Shown here: positions 1-13,160 of the stretch, one piece after another
How positions within the stretch are numbered: the first letter of the stretch is position 1
Layout of the letters: every line of letters begins with the position of its first letter
NCBI GenBank assembly: GCA_963680875.1
Contig: OY804579.1
Span: 38,958,397 to 39,022,396, forward strand
Reading direction: 5' to 3'
Length of the DNA stretch: 64,000 bases
DNA from: Bathymodiolus brooksi
Taxonomy: Eukaryota > Mollusca > Bivalvia > Mytilida > Modiolidae
The notes under the pieces: model-generated
The model's database searches: none
What the model was told of the DNA's origin: nothing
What the model saw: only the letters and a program-made list of their open reading frames with translations
Translations under genes and position numbers: made by a program

Positions 1-378
1 ACCCGAACCGGAAATTGACGGAAATGTCCTGAACCGGAAATCTTTTATTGTTGATATCTTCTTTAATTTTACGATGTTTTTCAAAAACTTTTTCATTTAT
101 TGTGTATTTTTATATACTTGAAACACATAGATTATAATAAGATGTCGAAATATATTCAAAAAGTTGAAAGGTGCAGTTTTCTGATTTCAAGGTCGGTAAA
201 ATGTGTAACCCGAACCACAAAGGTAGATAACTCTGTTCTTCCCAAACCGGAAATCTTTTCTTTTATTACGAGATTTTTATTGGAAAACCGTGTATTTTTT
301 CACTTAAAATGTATAAATCATAATAATTTCTATTAATACATATTTTGTTTTACCTTACTGGAATTTAATAAATATATA
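1..378 (+). repeat. Left arm of a long inverted repeat (cut by window start)
   Basis: Positions 1-378 match the reverse complement of about 8600-8979 almost base for base, including a 78-codon chance reading frame present in both arms. The arm carries a recurring motif, CCGAACCGGAAAT, and the phrase GATAACTCTGTTCTTCCC, which recurs once more at about 616-635. The outer end of this arm may lie before base 1, so true termini and a target duplication cannot be seen. Confidence 0.85.
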
Positions 379-1020
379 TTGTAATTCAATGCACTATTAT
401 GACAGTTAGAATATACGAGACATGACAGTTGAATGTATTCATCTTGTGTATTGATAGCATGATAAAAAGTTTCAAAAATGATAACTGTCAAGCGATGTGT
501 TTATTATTTCATTATTTCTTTCCTTTTTTTTTTTTGAAAAGGGGGGTATATTATTTTTTATTCAATTAGTTAATCTTTTTTTTAGGGGAACTCGAAAAGC
601 CGAAAGACAGAGGAAGATAACTCTGTTCTTCCCGAACCGGAAATTTTCATTACTTACAATTATTAAATTGATAAGTTCACTGTGCAAATAAATTGTAATA
701 AACAAGTAATAGTTCATTTCAAATATATTCATCTGCAGAATTTAAGTGTGTTAAAATCATACTTGTTGTATTTTATTAGAAAATTATAATAAAATATTCA
801 AAGTTTTATTTTGATTTCAGGAACATTTTTTGATTTATCTGTTTTGGTCAATTTACAAAATCGATAGCTTACTTTTAATTAAAGATATTTATCTGTAGAA
901 TTGCTATGGTGTTAAATTCATACTTGTTGTATTTTAAGTAAATTGTAATAGAATTTTCAAATAATTTCAATTTAATTTCAGGAAAATTGTTTATTGGTTT
1001 TTTTTTTTTTGGTTTTTTTT
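379..1020. other. AT-rich spacer inside the inverted-repeat element
   Basis: There is no gene here. The stretch contains a second copy of the arm phrase (about 600-645) and two related AT-rich segments near 715-790 and 885-960 (both with ATACTTGTTGTATTTTA). It ends in T-runs just before the 1021 element. Confidence 0.5.
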
Positions 1021-2453
1021 AGCTCACCTGGCCATAGGCCATGTGAGCTTTTGTCATGGGTAAGCGTCTGTCCGTCCGTTAGCTTTTCACATTTAAATCT
1101 TCTTTTCTGAAACCGCTGAACAGATTTCAACCAAACTTGCCAGAAATGTTCACTGGATGGTCCTCTACCAGATTTATGTTTTTGGTGCTGATTTGAAATC
1201 CAACATGGCTGCCAGGATCCATAATGTGTTCTCATTGGCTGAAATTTTAAAAATCTTCTTGTCAGAAACCACTAAGTTAATTGAATTGTGACTTTGCAGG
1301 AATGATCATTGGGTGGTCCTGTACTAAATTTGTGAATCGTTTGCCGATCGGAAATTCAAGATGGCCGCCATGACTCGACTTAGTTTAACATTGGACCCTA
1401 TGGGAATTTCACATTTTCATCTTTTTTTCTGAAACCACAAAACAGATTTGAACCAAACTTGGCAGAAATGTTCATTGGATGGTCATATACAAGATTTGTG
1501 TTTTTGGTGCTGATCGGAAATCCAACATGGCTGCCAGGGCCCATAATGTGTTCTGATTGGTCGAAATTTTAAAAATCTTCTTGTTAGAAACCACTAAGCC
1601 AATTGAATTGTGACTTTGCAGGAATGATCATTGGGTGGTCCTGTACTAAACTTGTGAATCGTTTGCCGATCGGAAATTCAAGATGGCCACCATGACTCGA
1701 CTTAGTTTAACATAGGACTCTATGGGAATTTCACATTTTCATCTTTTTTTCTGAAACCACAAAACAGATTTGAACCAAACTTGGCAGAAATGTTCATTGG
1801 ATGGTCATATACAAGATTTGTGTTTTTGGTGCTGATCGGAAATCCAACATGGCTGCCAGGGCCCATAATGTGTTCTGATTGGTCGAAATTTTAAAAATCT
1901 TCTTGTTAGAAACCACTAAGCCAATTGAATTGTGGCTTTGCAGGAATGATCATTGGGTGGTCCTGTACTAAATTTGTGAATCGTTTGCTGATCGGAAATT
2001 CAAGATGGCCACCATGACTCGACTTAATTTTAACATAGGACCCTATGGAAAAAATGTTTAAAAGTCTTCTCCTCTGAAACCAGTAAGTCAGTTTAAAGCA
2101 AACATTTTTTTTTTTTTTTTTTTATTTGTTTCTTCAATAGTCAGGAATTTACATTCATATAAAAGCCCATACATTACCACCTGACATGGATGTACAAGGA
2201 TTTACAACATAATTATTATGTGACTATTGCATTTTTTTAAAGTTAATTAATAAGCAAAATATGACATGAATAAATAAATCAATTGAGACACATTCATTCT
2301 TTCACATTCTCTCTCTCCCTTTCATAAACAAAACACCCATTCCTTTACAATATCTGTCTTCTATTATTTTGTGACTTTAGTAACTTACTCCTAATTGATA
2401 CAAATAAATACATAAACATAAATAACGTAGTGTACCCAGGTACCTATCCATAG

Positions 2454-5400
2454 TTAAAAATCTGGAAAAACATGTTTCACTGGGGTCCAGTATTTTTCAA
2501 AACCTTTTAAGTTGTTGTTCTTTATGGCTATATATTGTTCAAGTGAATAGTAATTTTTAATTCGATACTTCAATTCTATGATATTTGGAATTTTTTCTTT
2601 TAGTTTACATTTATATATATAATTTTTAGCTATAAGGATCAGCAAGTTAAAAGTTAAACTTTCTTCAAAAATTGTTCTTTGTGAAATTCAATATTGTGAA
2701 AATAGCGTTTAAGACAGTCATAGAAAGCTCTCAGGAAAGGAAATATCAAAGGACAATTAAAAAATAAATGTTCAACCGTTTCGTCTTCAACATTGCAAAA
2801 TGAGCACAATTTTGTGTCTTTAATATGAATTTTGAATAAAAAGGTATTAGTAGGTATAACTCTATGTAAAAACTTATACTGAAAATTGATCAGATATGTA
2901 TTCCTACAACACTTTTTAAGAATTCGAAAATATATAGACCAGTCTGCAATGTCAATCCCAAGTATTTCTTCCCATTTCAAAAATTTTTGAATGGGAAGAT
3001 GAGTTAATGTCTGCAGTAAAGTAATATATACAAACTTTAAACTTTTTGTATATATTAGTCTGTCTAAAAAGTCATCTTTTGGATGAAAATTTTCTGTATT
3101 GATATTATCAGTGTTATCCTTTAAGCACTTTTTAATATCAGTAGGAATGTTTGAGATTAATGTGTAATATCGAATGAAGTTGTTACTTTTAATTAATGTT
3201 TTAATCTTTTCAAAAGTCAAGAAATTTTTTGTAACAGTATCCATCATATGATTTAAATTTGTTACACCTGCATTTTCCCATCTCATATAAAAAGGGAAAT
3301 CATCAATCGATACAAAGTTAAGTAGATCAAGAGATAAACACTCCTTTATATTCAATTTTACAAGTGGCTTTGCTAAATACAAGCTATAAAAGACATCTTT
3401 CCAAAATGGGTTACTGAATATTTTAGAAATTTCAAGGAACTTTTCCTTTTGTAAGGAAAAAATTCTTTCACCCCCATAATATTTTATATTCTTTGCCATG
3501 ATTTTTTGCCAGCCACCTTTCAAATTGGAAAAGAATCTTTTTATCCAGCTTATTTTGAGATAGGCATTGAACTGTTGTAAATGTATCATTTTTAACCCTC
3601 CATCTTCAAAATCAGCTATGAGTGTATTTTGTTTGATTTTTTCTGGTTTTCCATCCCATATAAAATTAAAAAATAGTTTATTTAGATCATTAAACAGTGA
3701 TTGTTTTAAATTTGGCAGTGAGGTAAGTAAATGAATAAGTTTTGGAAGTGCAAGTGTTTTTATCACGGTTACCTTCCCAAGAAGGGTGAGTTTTCTATGT
3801 TGCCAGCTTTTTAATATTTTTGAAACATCTATAATTTTCTTTCTAAAATTTAGGTCAGGCATAGAACTGAGATCAAGAGAAAAATCTATTCCAAGTAGTT
3901 TGAAATTGGATACAGACCAGTTCAATTTGAAATCTGGACAAAGAATTTGATTGGAATACCTTTTATTTCCCACCCATACTACCCTTGTTTTAGATGTATT
4001 AATTTTCAGACCTGAAGCTTTATAAAAGTTTTCAAAACAAATCAGGGTCTCCCTAAGTGATGTCTCACAACCATCAAGTACAAGGAATGTATCATCTGCA
4101 TATTGACTAATGAGTGATTCAGTATCATTCACCAATGCTCCTTTTATTTTGGGATTTGATTTAATTTGTAGGGAAAGCAACTCAACACCAATAATAAATA
4201 AATAGGGAGATAGTGGATCGCCTTGACGACAGCCTCTTTCCAGATTGAAAAAGTTTGATATATGTCCATTATTTATCACACAACTTTTAGAGTCTACATA
4301 AAAAGTTTCAAACCATTTGCAAATAGAAGGACCAAAATTAAAACTATTTAAAGCTTTCTGTAAAAATTTCCATTCAATAGAATCAAAAGCTTTTTTTAAA
4401 TCAACTAATAATAATAACCCATCCATATCATTTTCTTCTAAATAGTGCATCAAGTCATAGAGAAGACGAGTATTTTCACCCATGAATCTGTCTTTCATAA
4501 AAACCTTTTTGAGTATCACTAATAATACCACCTAAAACTTGTTTAAATCTATTTGCAATTGCTGCAGAAGCTATTTTTAAATCTGTATTTAGTAAACTGA
4601 TTGGACGCCAGTTGCTCATATATCGCCTATCTTTATTCTCCTTAGGAATACAAGTAATAACTCCTTGAGTCTGAAATTGAGAGAAATGGCCTGTTTCATA
4701 GCCAAAATATAATGACCGAAAAACAAAAGCACCAATATCGTTCCAAAAGAATTTATAGAAATCTACTGTGAAACCATCTGACCCCGGGCTTTTGTCATTT
4801 TTCATTAATTTAAGAGATTCACCACATTCCTTGAATGATAAATTCCCCTCCAAAGAGTTTTTTTGTTCATCACTTAATTTGACATCATGCTGGAAGAAAA
4901 AATCATTATCTACACATAAATGATTGGATGAATACAATTTCCTGTAATATTGTTCCTGTTCAAATAGAATTTTTGATTGTTCTGAAATATGATTACCTTT
5001 TTCATTGATAAGTTCAGAAATGGTTTTGTTGATAGAGGACTTTTTTTCTAATTTACAAAAATATTCAGAGCATCTTTCCCCATTCTCATGCCAATTGGCC
5101 CAAGATCGAAGAAGTAAACCCTCTACTATATCCTGCCTCCGATTTTCTAATTCCCCCTTTTTCTGATTCAAAGATGCCTGAATAAACTCAGTAGGATTCA
5201 AATTCATTTGATTTTCTAAAATTTGTATGTCATTCTCAAGTTTTAATGTTTTTTCCTTTTCATCTCGAGATTTTCTTATACTGTAGGTTATAGAAACACT
5301 TCTGATTTTCATTTTCAATATTTCAAAAAACACCTGATCATTACATAATAATTCAACATGAAGAAAATCATCAATATTTCCAACTGAATAGTATTCAGGT

Positions 5401-6221
5401 AATGTATCTCTAATGCATGTTTTAACTATATCAATATAATTTGAGTCCCTCAATAATTGGGAATTAAATTTCCAGTAGCCCTTTCCCCGATTAGCAGGAG
5501 AGGCAGAAAAACTAAAAACAATGGCAGAGTGGTCAGTTCTATAGCCTGGAATTATTTTGGTATACTCCATGAGAGAAAAAATATCTTCTGAGACAAGAAA
5601 GTAATCAATTCTGCTTTGTTTAAAAGGAGAGGTTTGACGCCATGTGAACTTTTTATCCACAGGATAACAAGTTCGCCAAGGATTTAATAATTCAAATGTT
5701 TCTTTAAGTTTCTCTATTTTCTTACGTGCATTTTGGTTTCTGTCATGTATTACATTATAAGTATCATCAGATTTATTCTGTACTACATTCCAGTCACCAC
5801 AAAATAAAAAACTAGTATTAGCAAATCCTGCAGACTTTTGCAGTATTTCAGTAAACAATTCAGGTTTGTCAGTGTTGTAACCATATAAACAAACTAGTGT
5901 TAAACGTTGTTCATAAACAGTTAAATCTAAAATAATATAGCGACCATTCTGATCTAATATAGAATCATTAACCTTAAAATCAAAACCATTTCTGAACATA
6001 ACACTTACTCCGGCACTTTTACTATCACCATGACTAAAAAAACATTTACTACCCCATTCGTCCTCCCATTTGACTGCTACATCTTTGGTACTATGTGTCT
6101 CATGAAAACAAACTATGGAGATTTTCTTTGCCTTGACCCAATTAAATACATCTGACCTCTTTTTAGTATTTGAAAAAAGACCCCTTACATTCATAGACAA
6201 AATTTGTATATGGTTATTCAT
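2454..6221 (-). pseudogene. LINE ORF2: APE endonuclease plus reverse transcriptase (frameshifted)
   Basis: In an intact element this protein nicks target DNA and reverse-transcribes the LINE RNA. The N-terminal segment (6221-4476, 581 codons) shows the apurinic-endonuclease signatures NVRGL, FHETH, GDWN, SRIDYFLVS and DHSAIVF, followed by the start of the RT domain. The next segment (about 4500-2654) continues the RT with DLKKAFDSIEW, RGCRQGDPLSPYLF and the catalytic YADD, then a C-terminal C-x2-C-x8-H-x4-C zinc knuckle (CSFCN...EHLFFNC). The frame breaks in a T-run near 4500 and again near 2655; the tail continues in a third frame to 2454. The motifs and the knuckle fit the L1/Tx1 group. Confidence 0.9.
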
Positions 6222-6948
6222 TATGTTATATTAACATGTTGATATACCAATAGGAGCAAGTTACAAGTCAATACAACCAAGAACACAGATACACAAACCA
6301 TACCACTACACTCATTCATACACTTAAGATAGCACATTTTATACATGTAAATAATTGAAACACGAGGGCAGTCAATCTGATATTTTACATATACATTTGA
6401 AAAAAAGAAAATTAGCACTGATTTTTAAAACCAAACCAAAAAAAGAGAGTTATACATTTTGTAAATTCATAGTTTTAAAGTATTTATTTAATCTTACATA
6501 GAATTAATAAATTACTAATAAATGAAAATATCCAATATTAAAAAATAAACCGTTTTGAAAGGTTTCATTTGACGATTAGATATTTTTAGGGTACAGCAGA
6601 AAATTTAAGAGATTCATTGATTGGTAATATGATTTGAGTTAACTCCCTTTGGCTATAAAAATGATAACTGTAATTTACAGGTACATGTATTACAATTTTA
6701 TGCTCACAATATTTGTATTGTATATAATATAAAAGAAGTGGATTTGAAAATGTTTAATTTTGATGATCATTTGGTGTGTTAACAATAAAAGATATTTTAC
6801 TAATTTAACTTATCACCCTTTTTTACATTCATAAACAACAAAATTATATAATTGAAGAAAGAAAAAATGTAAATAAACTTACTGTTTATTGAATAAAAGT
6901 TCACTGTGTTCCTTTATAGTACATATAAATCCAGAGCAAATGGTTAAT
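6222..6948 (-). other. LINE inter-ORF region
   Basis: About 730 AT-rich bases separate the ORF1 stop (6949) from the ORF2 start (6221). I see no conserved reading frame. It is part of the LINE, not host intergenic DNA. Confidence 0.6.
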
Positions 6949-7414
6949 TTAGTGTCTTTTTGCAATTTTGTTGTTGATGTCATCAAAAATATCAAATTTT
7001 ATTCTCTTTTCGTCAAAAGTTTTACCATACACAGAACAATTAAAGTACCAGGCACTTTCAAGTTCTTTACAATTTCTCAGTCTTGTTATAAGTCCCATAT
7101 TGTGTTTTGTAACATCGTCTACCAGTCTTACAGTCTCTTTCTTTGGCAAGTTCTTTTTTGCCCTCATAATCCTGTATTTCACTTCAGAATTGACTAATTT
7201 CACAATTACAGGTCTTGCTTCACCGATCTTCCCTGGTATCCTATGTATAGCCTGGATCTCTGATGAATCAACTTTTACATTTAGTTTGTCCTTTACAATA
7301 TCCTTGACAAATATATCTCTTATTTTTTCGTCTTTATTCTCAGGATAGTTCATGATTTTGATGTTAAATTTCCTGGAGTATTGCTGGTTATAATTAGACA
7401 TTTGTAGTGCCTCG
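6949..7414 (-). pseudogene. LINE ORF1 (RNA-binding chaperone), 5'-truncated
   Basis: The frame reads leftwards from the LINE 5' junction and stops at 6949. It holds the part of an L1-type ORF1 that contains the RRM-like core (KFNIKIMNYPE, EIQAIHRIPGK, RPVIVKLVN) and the following basic C-terminal domain (RAKKNLPKKETVRLVDDVT). The N-terminal coiled coil of L1 ORF1 proteins is absent because of the truncation. An ATG (MSNYNQQY) occurs just inside the junction. The frame upstream of 7414 belongs to the target repeat. Confidence 0.75.
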
Positions 7415-8599
7415 TTTAAAGCAAACATGGCATGAATGGTCCTTAGGTGGTCAACTTTCAAAATTATGTCCTGTGACCCCGACTTCCATCCAAGATGGCC
7501 GCCATCAGCAAACATATTTTTAACATAGGACCCTATGGGAAAAATGTTTAAAAAAAATTTCTTCTGAAATCAGTAAGCCAATTTAAAGCAAACATGGCAT
7601 GAATGGTCCTTAAATGGTCAATTTTCAAAATTATATCCAGTGACCCAAAACTCCATCCAAGATGGCCACCATCAGTGGACATAGTTTTAACATAGGACCC
7701 TATGGGAAATATGTTTAAAAATCTTCTTCTCTGAAACCAGTAAGCCAATTTAAAGCAAACATGGCATGGATGGTCCTTAAGTGGTCAATTTTCAAAATTG
7801 TGTCCAGTGACCCTGACCTCCATCCAAGATGGCCGCCTTCAGCGGACATACTGTAGTTTTAACATAGGACCCTATGGGAAAAAATGTTTTAAAATCTTCT
7901 CCTCTGAAACCAGTAAGCCAATATAGCAAACATGTCATCGATGGTCCTTAGGTTGTCAACTTCCAAAATTGTGTTCAGTGATCCCGATCTCGGTTCAAAA
8001 TGGCCGCCGTCAGCAGACATAGTTTTAACATAGGACCCTATGGGAAAATTGTTTAAAAGTCTTCTCTTCTGAAACCAGTCAGCCAATTTAAAGCAAACAT
8101 GGCATGGATGATCCTTGGGTAGTATACTTTCAAAATTGTGTCCGGTGACCACGACCTCCATCCAAGATGGCTGCCATGAGCAGACATAGTTTTAACATAG
8201 AACCCTATGGCAGTATGGGATTTGAATAGTAACTTAGATGTATTCGGCATGCAGACATTCTTAAGAGGACTTATTTATGTCAGGTGAGCGATACAGGCTC
8301 ACCTGAGCCTCTAGTTTTCACTTCTTTTTTTAAATTTACAAAATGTACATCTTATCTATGGGAAGGTCATCATATGTTCAGTAAAAATGTAGCTCTTTAT
8401 TTAATTGAAATTCTGATCAAAATCTAAAGAAAATTATCATGTCTGACCTTAAAAAAAAATGAAATATTTTAAGCATAAAAATCAGTTTGTAAAGTAATGG
8501 TGGAAATTTAATACAATTTAGCAAAAATAAGAATATCAACCTTTTTATCACTGTGTCCAATAATGAGTTATTTCACTATTTTCTGTTCATTGCAAGTTC

Positions 8600-8979
8600 A
8601 TTTATATTTATTAAATTCCAGTAAGGTAAAGCAAAATATGTATTAATAGAAATTATTATGATTTATACGTTTTAAGTGAAAAAATACACGGTTTTCCAAT
8701 AAAAATCTCGTAATAAAAGAAAAGATTTCCGGTTCGGGAAGAACAGAGTTATCAACCTTTGTGGTTCGGGTTACACATTTTACCGACCTTGAAATCAGAA
8801 AACTGCACCTTTCAACTTTTTGAATATATTTCGACATTTTATTATAATCTATGTGTTTCAAGTATATAAAAATACACAATAAATGAAAAAGTTTTTGAAA
8901 AACATCGTAAAATTAAAGAAGATATCAACAATAAAAGATTTCCGGTTCAGGACATTTCGTCAATTTCCGGTTCGGGTTA
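8600..8979 (-). repeat. Right arm of the long inverted repeat
   Basis: This is the reverse-complement partner of 1-378, with only scattered mismatches. The inner edge is near 8600 (TATTTATTAAATTCCAG), and the match ends around CGGGTTAC at 8972-8979. Whatever the outer element is, it contains no gene of its own; the 8.2 kb between the arms is spacer plus the nested elements. Confidence 0.85.
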
Positions 8980-9074
8980 CACTTTTTACCGACCACCATA
9001 AACACATGTGCGATTTCCAGTTCAATGTTACATTTTAGTTCAATAATATTTTTTATACGTTCAGTAATTTTTTT

Positions 9075-9735
9075 ATCCCCTCGCCAATGAAGTTGCGAAG
9101 GGATATAGTAACGCTACCGTCCGTCCGTCACAATCCTTGTGAACTCTCTAGGATTAACATCCTTCTATGGATTTTGACCAAACTTGGTACATAGTTAGTC
9201 CTTAAGAGAATCTGGAACCCTAATGATTTTCAAGGTCATCGGTCAAAGGTCAAGGTCACCGAGTCTAATTTTTACCACATAACATCCTTGTGAACACTCT
9301 AGAATCAACATCCTTCAATGGATTTTTACTAAACTTGGTACATACTTAGTCCTTAGGAGAGTCTGGAACCCTATTGATTTTCAAGGTCAAAGGTCAAGGG
9401 GTCAAATTTTTACCACATAACATCCTTGTGAACACTCTAGAATCAAGATCCTTCAATGGATTTTGACCAAACTTGGTACATACTTAGTCCTTAAGAGAAT
9501 CTGGAACCCTATTGATTTTCAAGGTCAAAGGTCAAGGTCACCAGGTCAACTTTTTACCACATAACATCCTTGTGAACACTCTAGAATCAAGATCCTTCAA
9601 TGGATTTTAACCAAACTTGGTACATACTTAGTCCTTAAGAGAATCTGGAACCCTATTGATTTTCAAGGTCAAAGGTCAAGGTCACAGGGTCTAATTTTTA
9701 GGCGAGGGGATACACCACGCATTGCGTTGCCCTTG
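9075..9735 (+). mobile_element. Helentron-like non-autonomous element, family 2
   Basis: The left end forms a hairpin: TCCCCTCGC and GCGAAGGGA flank a short loop at 9076-9103. It is followed by CCGTCCGTCC and four units of roughly 140 bp built around TGACCAAACTTGGTACATAC and TTTCAAGGTCAAAGGTCAAGG. The right end repeats the start inverted (GGCGAGGGGA, 9701-9710), then CGCAttGCG and a terminal CTTG. The layout matches family 1 although the sequence differs. Confidence 0.65.
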
Positions 9736-10178
9736 TTTATTTTAATCTTCATAGAAAACCCAGTTAAAACCCTTTTTGTTGTAGAAATACGTACTAAATA
9801 ATTTTTATACGCCCATTGAAGAATTTGATTAAAAATTAACGAAACAAATATTTATAAACAGATCGTTCAAAGAAGTACTACATGTCCAAAAGTCACTAAA
9901 TTTACGGACATATTTTGGAAATTAGCGGCTAATCTGCAGAAAGTTTAGAAACGTGAAAGGAAATAAGGAATTAACCTTTATCATGATTTTACCCCTACAA
10001 ATGTTTGACATTGCACAGTGTCTGAGTATCTGACCAAAATCAAATATCACCAGTTTATTTATTCAAATTCAAATCTTAATTGGCTTTCAACCCAATAGAT
10101 TTGTGACAAAATACAGCCAAAAAAAACCCCAAAGTTTATGGAACAAATTAAAAGCATGCTCTTCGTTTTCCGCTTTTT

Positions 10179-11777
10179 AGTTCACCTGGACCAAAGGTCC
10201 AGGTGAACTATTGCCATCACTTGGCGTCTGTCGTCTGTAAACTTTTCACATTTCAAGCTTCTTCTCCGAAAACACTGGGCCGATTGGAACCAAACTTAGC
10301 AGGAATGTTCCTTGGATGGTCCTCTACAAAGTTACTGTTTTTCGTTCCAGTCGGATATTCAATATGGCTGCCAAGGTCAATAATATGCTCTGATTGGCTG
10401 AAATTTCAAAGATCTTCTTCTCTGAAACTAATGAACTGACTGAACCTAAACTGTACATGAATGATCATTGGAATGTCCTTTACCAAGTTACTGTTTTTTA
10501 TGCCGATCGGAAATCCAAGATGGCCGCCATCGCAGGACATAGATTAACAGATTAACATTGGACCCTATGGGAAAATGTTCAAATGCCTTCTTCTGAGAAA
10601 CTACAAATATGATTAAAGCCAAACTGTACATGAATGTTCATTGGATGGTCTTCTACAATCTTAAGGTTTTTTGTTCCGATATGAAATTCAAAATGGCGGC
10701 TACGGCAGGACTTAGTTTAACATTGGACCCTATGGGAAAAATGTTTCAAAATGCTTTTTCTCTGAAACCACTTGGACAGTTGAAACCAAACTGCCCAGGA
10801 ATGATCATTGGAAGGTCCTCTACAAAGTTTCTGTTTTTTATGCCGATCGGAAATCCAAGATGGCCGCCACCGCAATACATAGATTAACATTGGACCCTAT
10901 GGGAAAATATTCAAATGCCTTCTTCTCAGAAACTACAAACATGATTAAAGCCAAACTGTACATGAATGTTCATTGGATGGTCCTCTACAATCTTAAGGTT
11001 TTTTGTTCCGATATGAAATTCAAAATGGCGGCTACGGCAGGACTTAGTTTAACATTGGACCCTATGGGAAAAAGTTTCAAAACGCTTCTTCTCTGAAACC
11101 ACTTGGATAATTGAAACCAAACTGCCCAGGAATGATCATTGGAAGGTCCTCTACAAGGTGTGTGTTTTTTATGCCGATCGGAAATCCAAGATGGCCACCA
11201 CCGCAATACATAGATTAACATTGGACCCTATGGGAAAATGTTCAAATGCCTTCTACTCAGAAACTACAAATATGATTAAAGCCAAACTGTATATGAATGT
11301 TCATTGGATGGTCCTCTACAAACTTTACGTTTTTTGTTCTGATATGAAATTCAAAATGGCGGCTACGGCAGGACTTAGTTTAACATTGGACCCTATGGGA
11401 AAAATGTTTCAAAACGCTTCTTCTCTGAAACCACTTGGACAATTGAAACCAAACTGCCCAGGAATGATCATTGGAAGGTCCTCTACAAAGTTTCTGTTTT
11501 TTATGCCGATCGGAAATCCAAGATGGCTGCCACCACAGGTCATAATATTAACACAGGACCATATGGGGAAAATACAGAAATATATTCTTCTCTGAAGCTA
11601 TTGCACTGATTGAACCTAAACTGTACATCAATCATTGGAAGGTCCTTTACAAACTTTGTGTTTTTTATGTTGATCGTAATTCCAAGATGACTACCACTAC
11701 AGGACATAGTTTTTACATAGGACCAATTGGTTTTTTTTATAACCAGGTGAATGATACAGGCTCTTGAGAGCCTCTGG
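10179..11777 (+). mobile_element. Helentron-like non-autonomous element, family 1, copy b
   Basis: It starts with a perfect 14-bp-stem hairpin, AGTTCACCTGGACC-aaa-GGTCCAGGTGAACT. It then runs through about eight alternating units with GGACCCTATGGGAAAA, CCGATCGGAAATCCAAGATG and AATTCAAAATGGCGG. It ends with a subterminal CAGGTGAA, a short hairpin GGCTCttGAGAGCC and CTGG. The apparent ORFs inside (10609-11595) are products of the repeat unit and are not genes. Confidence 0.68.
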
Positions 11778-12888
11778 TTGTTCATTTTGGATTGTTATAG
11801 GATTTTGTTTGCAATTTTAAAGAAAATTATTTTCATCTATAACGGAATTACGTAACAAGCCAAGTGTGTTAATTTTGTTCAATACGAGAGGTAAAAGTCC
11901 AAAACACAAAATAAACCAATAATCAATTTTAGGTCTGCTCTACCAACTAAACACTACAATACCCGAGCTTGCAAAGTCCGTGCTTCAAAAACCTGTGCCT
12001 GCGGTTTAACTTATAAACAAAAAATACATTTATGAAGTAGTCCGTGTTTACGAATAATTCAATACATACTGAATTCAACCCAACAGAAGAAAAAAAATGA
12101 GAAATTAAAATAAACAAGATAAAGTTCAGTTGCGGTTTCAACAAAATATTCTTAATATAGAACTCGAGATCATAAAGTAGAACTTTCTAAAACAAACGAA
12201 AACGATAACAAGACACACATTCTTTGGCAATGAAAAGCAACAAACAGTCAAATATTAACAGCAAGAGGATACAAAATTAATTGTCAAAAATACATCCTTC
12301 AATAGCAATAATTACGGCTTACGATATTAAAAGTCAACAGGTAGAACAGGTAACGCTAATCTCTTATTTGGCGGTAAAATATCAATCGGCACACAGGTGA
12401 CAGAGAGCCATAAAATTTAATCCCTACCACCTTGTTTTATGGTCCTTTTTAGGTCTATCACAGTGGGTTTATGTCCGTGATGATATGTACAACATTTGGA
12501 TATCTGTTTGATTCTGATACAAAATTGAAGAATATAATGCTCCAGTCAACAGAATTATGCTACAAAATGCATGTGCACAGAGTATGGAAAATGAAAGATT
12601 ATGAATAGCAGATGTACAAGCTTATATATGTTCACATGTAAAAATATGAAATAATATAGATAGAAGTATATGCTATGAAGTGACACTAGTCTGCCTGTGC
12701 TTAAATTGCGAATTTAATGGGGGGGTGGCAGCAGATACCGTCACATACAATAGATGTATATATTGAACTTGTACATAAGGATCCTTTTTTAGATTTTAAA
12801 GGCTGAACTTCTCAGTGACCCATTAACTGTATATATATTGAATACTACTGCACTAGTTTTTACCTTTTATCCGAAATTTTTAATTATT
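11778..12888. other. Gene-free stretch
   Basis: I see no supported gene, clear repeat or RNA here. The DNA is AT-rich with a G-run at 12719-12726. Confidence 0.4.
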
Positions 12889-13160
12889 CAAATCAAATCA
12901 AATCAAAAAAATTTATTTAAAGTTGGTACATTTTATAACAGTACAACATAAGCTCTCAAGAGCTTTTCAAACCGACATGCATAATAAATTACATAAATTT
13001 AAAGGCCAAGGCTGACCCAGATAAAAATCCGGTGGGAATATGGAAAATGGGAGGAGCTTATCTGTGTTATCAGTTATTAATAGCAGACAGCATGGATTGC
13101 CAGTAAAGAAACACATGTGTTTATATTTACCTTTAGTTTGAGATGTTAAAACTTCCACTG
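12889..13160 (-). repeat. Possible 3' end of a LINE or SINE, minus strand
   Basis: The plus strand shows ATTCAAATCAAATCAAATCAA at about 12887, which reads on the minus strand as a (TTTGA)n tail. The adjacent segment could be the 3' region of a retroposon. Only the simple tail is direct evidence; the family is not identified. Confidence 0.3.

Larger units (their letters stand above)
2105..7414 (-). mobile_element. 5'-truncated L1/Tx1-type LINE with target-site duplication
   Basis: This is a two-ORF non-LTR retrotransposon reading leftwards: ORF1 at 7414-6949, ORF2 at 6221-2454, then a 3' UTR and an A tail (seen as a T-run at 2105-2123). It is flanked by identical copies of TTTAAAGCAAACA at 2092-2104 and 7415-7427, a clear 13-bp target duplication. 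It is inserted into a unit of the family-1 tandem element. The 5' end lies inside ORF1, so the 5' UTR and the ORF1 start are missing. ORF2 carries two frame breaks, so the copy is dead but fairly young. Confidence 0.93.
1021..8314 (+). mobile_element. Helentron-like non-autonomous element, family 1, copy a (split by a LINE)
   Basis: The left end is a hairpin, AGCTCACCTGGCC-ata-GGCCATGTGAGCT (1021-1049). The body is a run of about 170-bp units, recognisable by ACCAAACTTGGCAGAAATG, TCAAGATGGCCGCC and GGACCCTATGGGA. The right end has a subterminal inverted copy of the start (CAGGTGAGC, 8281-8289), then a hairpin GGCTCA-cc-TGAGCC and a terminal CTAG (8311-8314) next to T-rich DNA. Subterminal inverted repeats, central tandem units and a 3' hairpin are features of Helentron-derived elements such as DINE-1. 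No Rep/helicase gene is present. A LINE occupies 2105-7414, so the element was about 2 kb before that insertion. Assignment to Helentrons is inference. Confidence 0.65.

Noticed and set aside
100..336. Conserved 78-codon ORF also found at 8643-8879
   Set aside because: Conservation is explained by the inverted-repeat arms; no protein features.
7548..8250. Overlapping minus-strand ORFs
   Set aside because: Frames running through family-1 repeat units.
10203..11595. Several related small ORFs with PMGK and GMIIG motifs
   Set aside because: They are translations of the Helentron-like tandem units.
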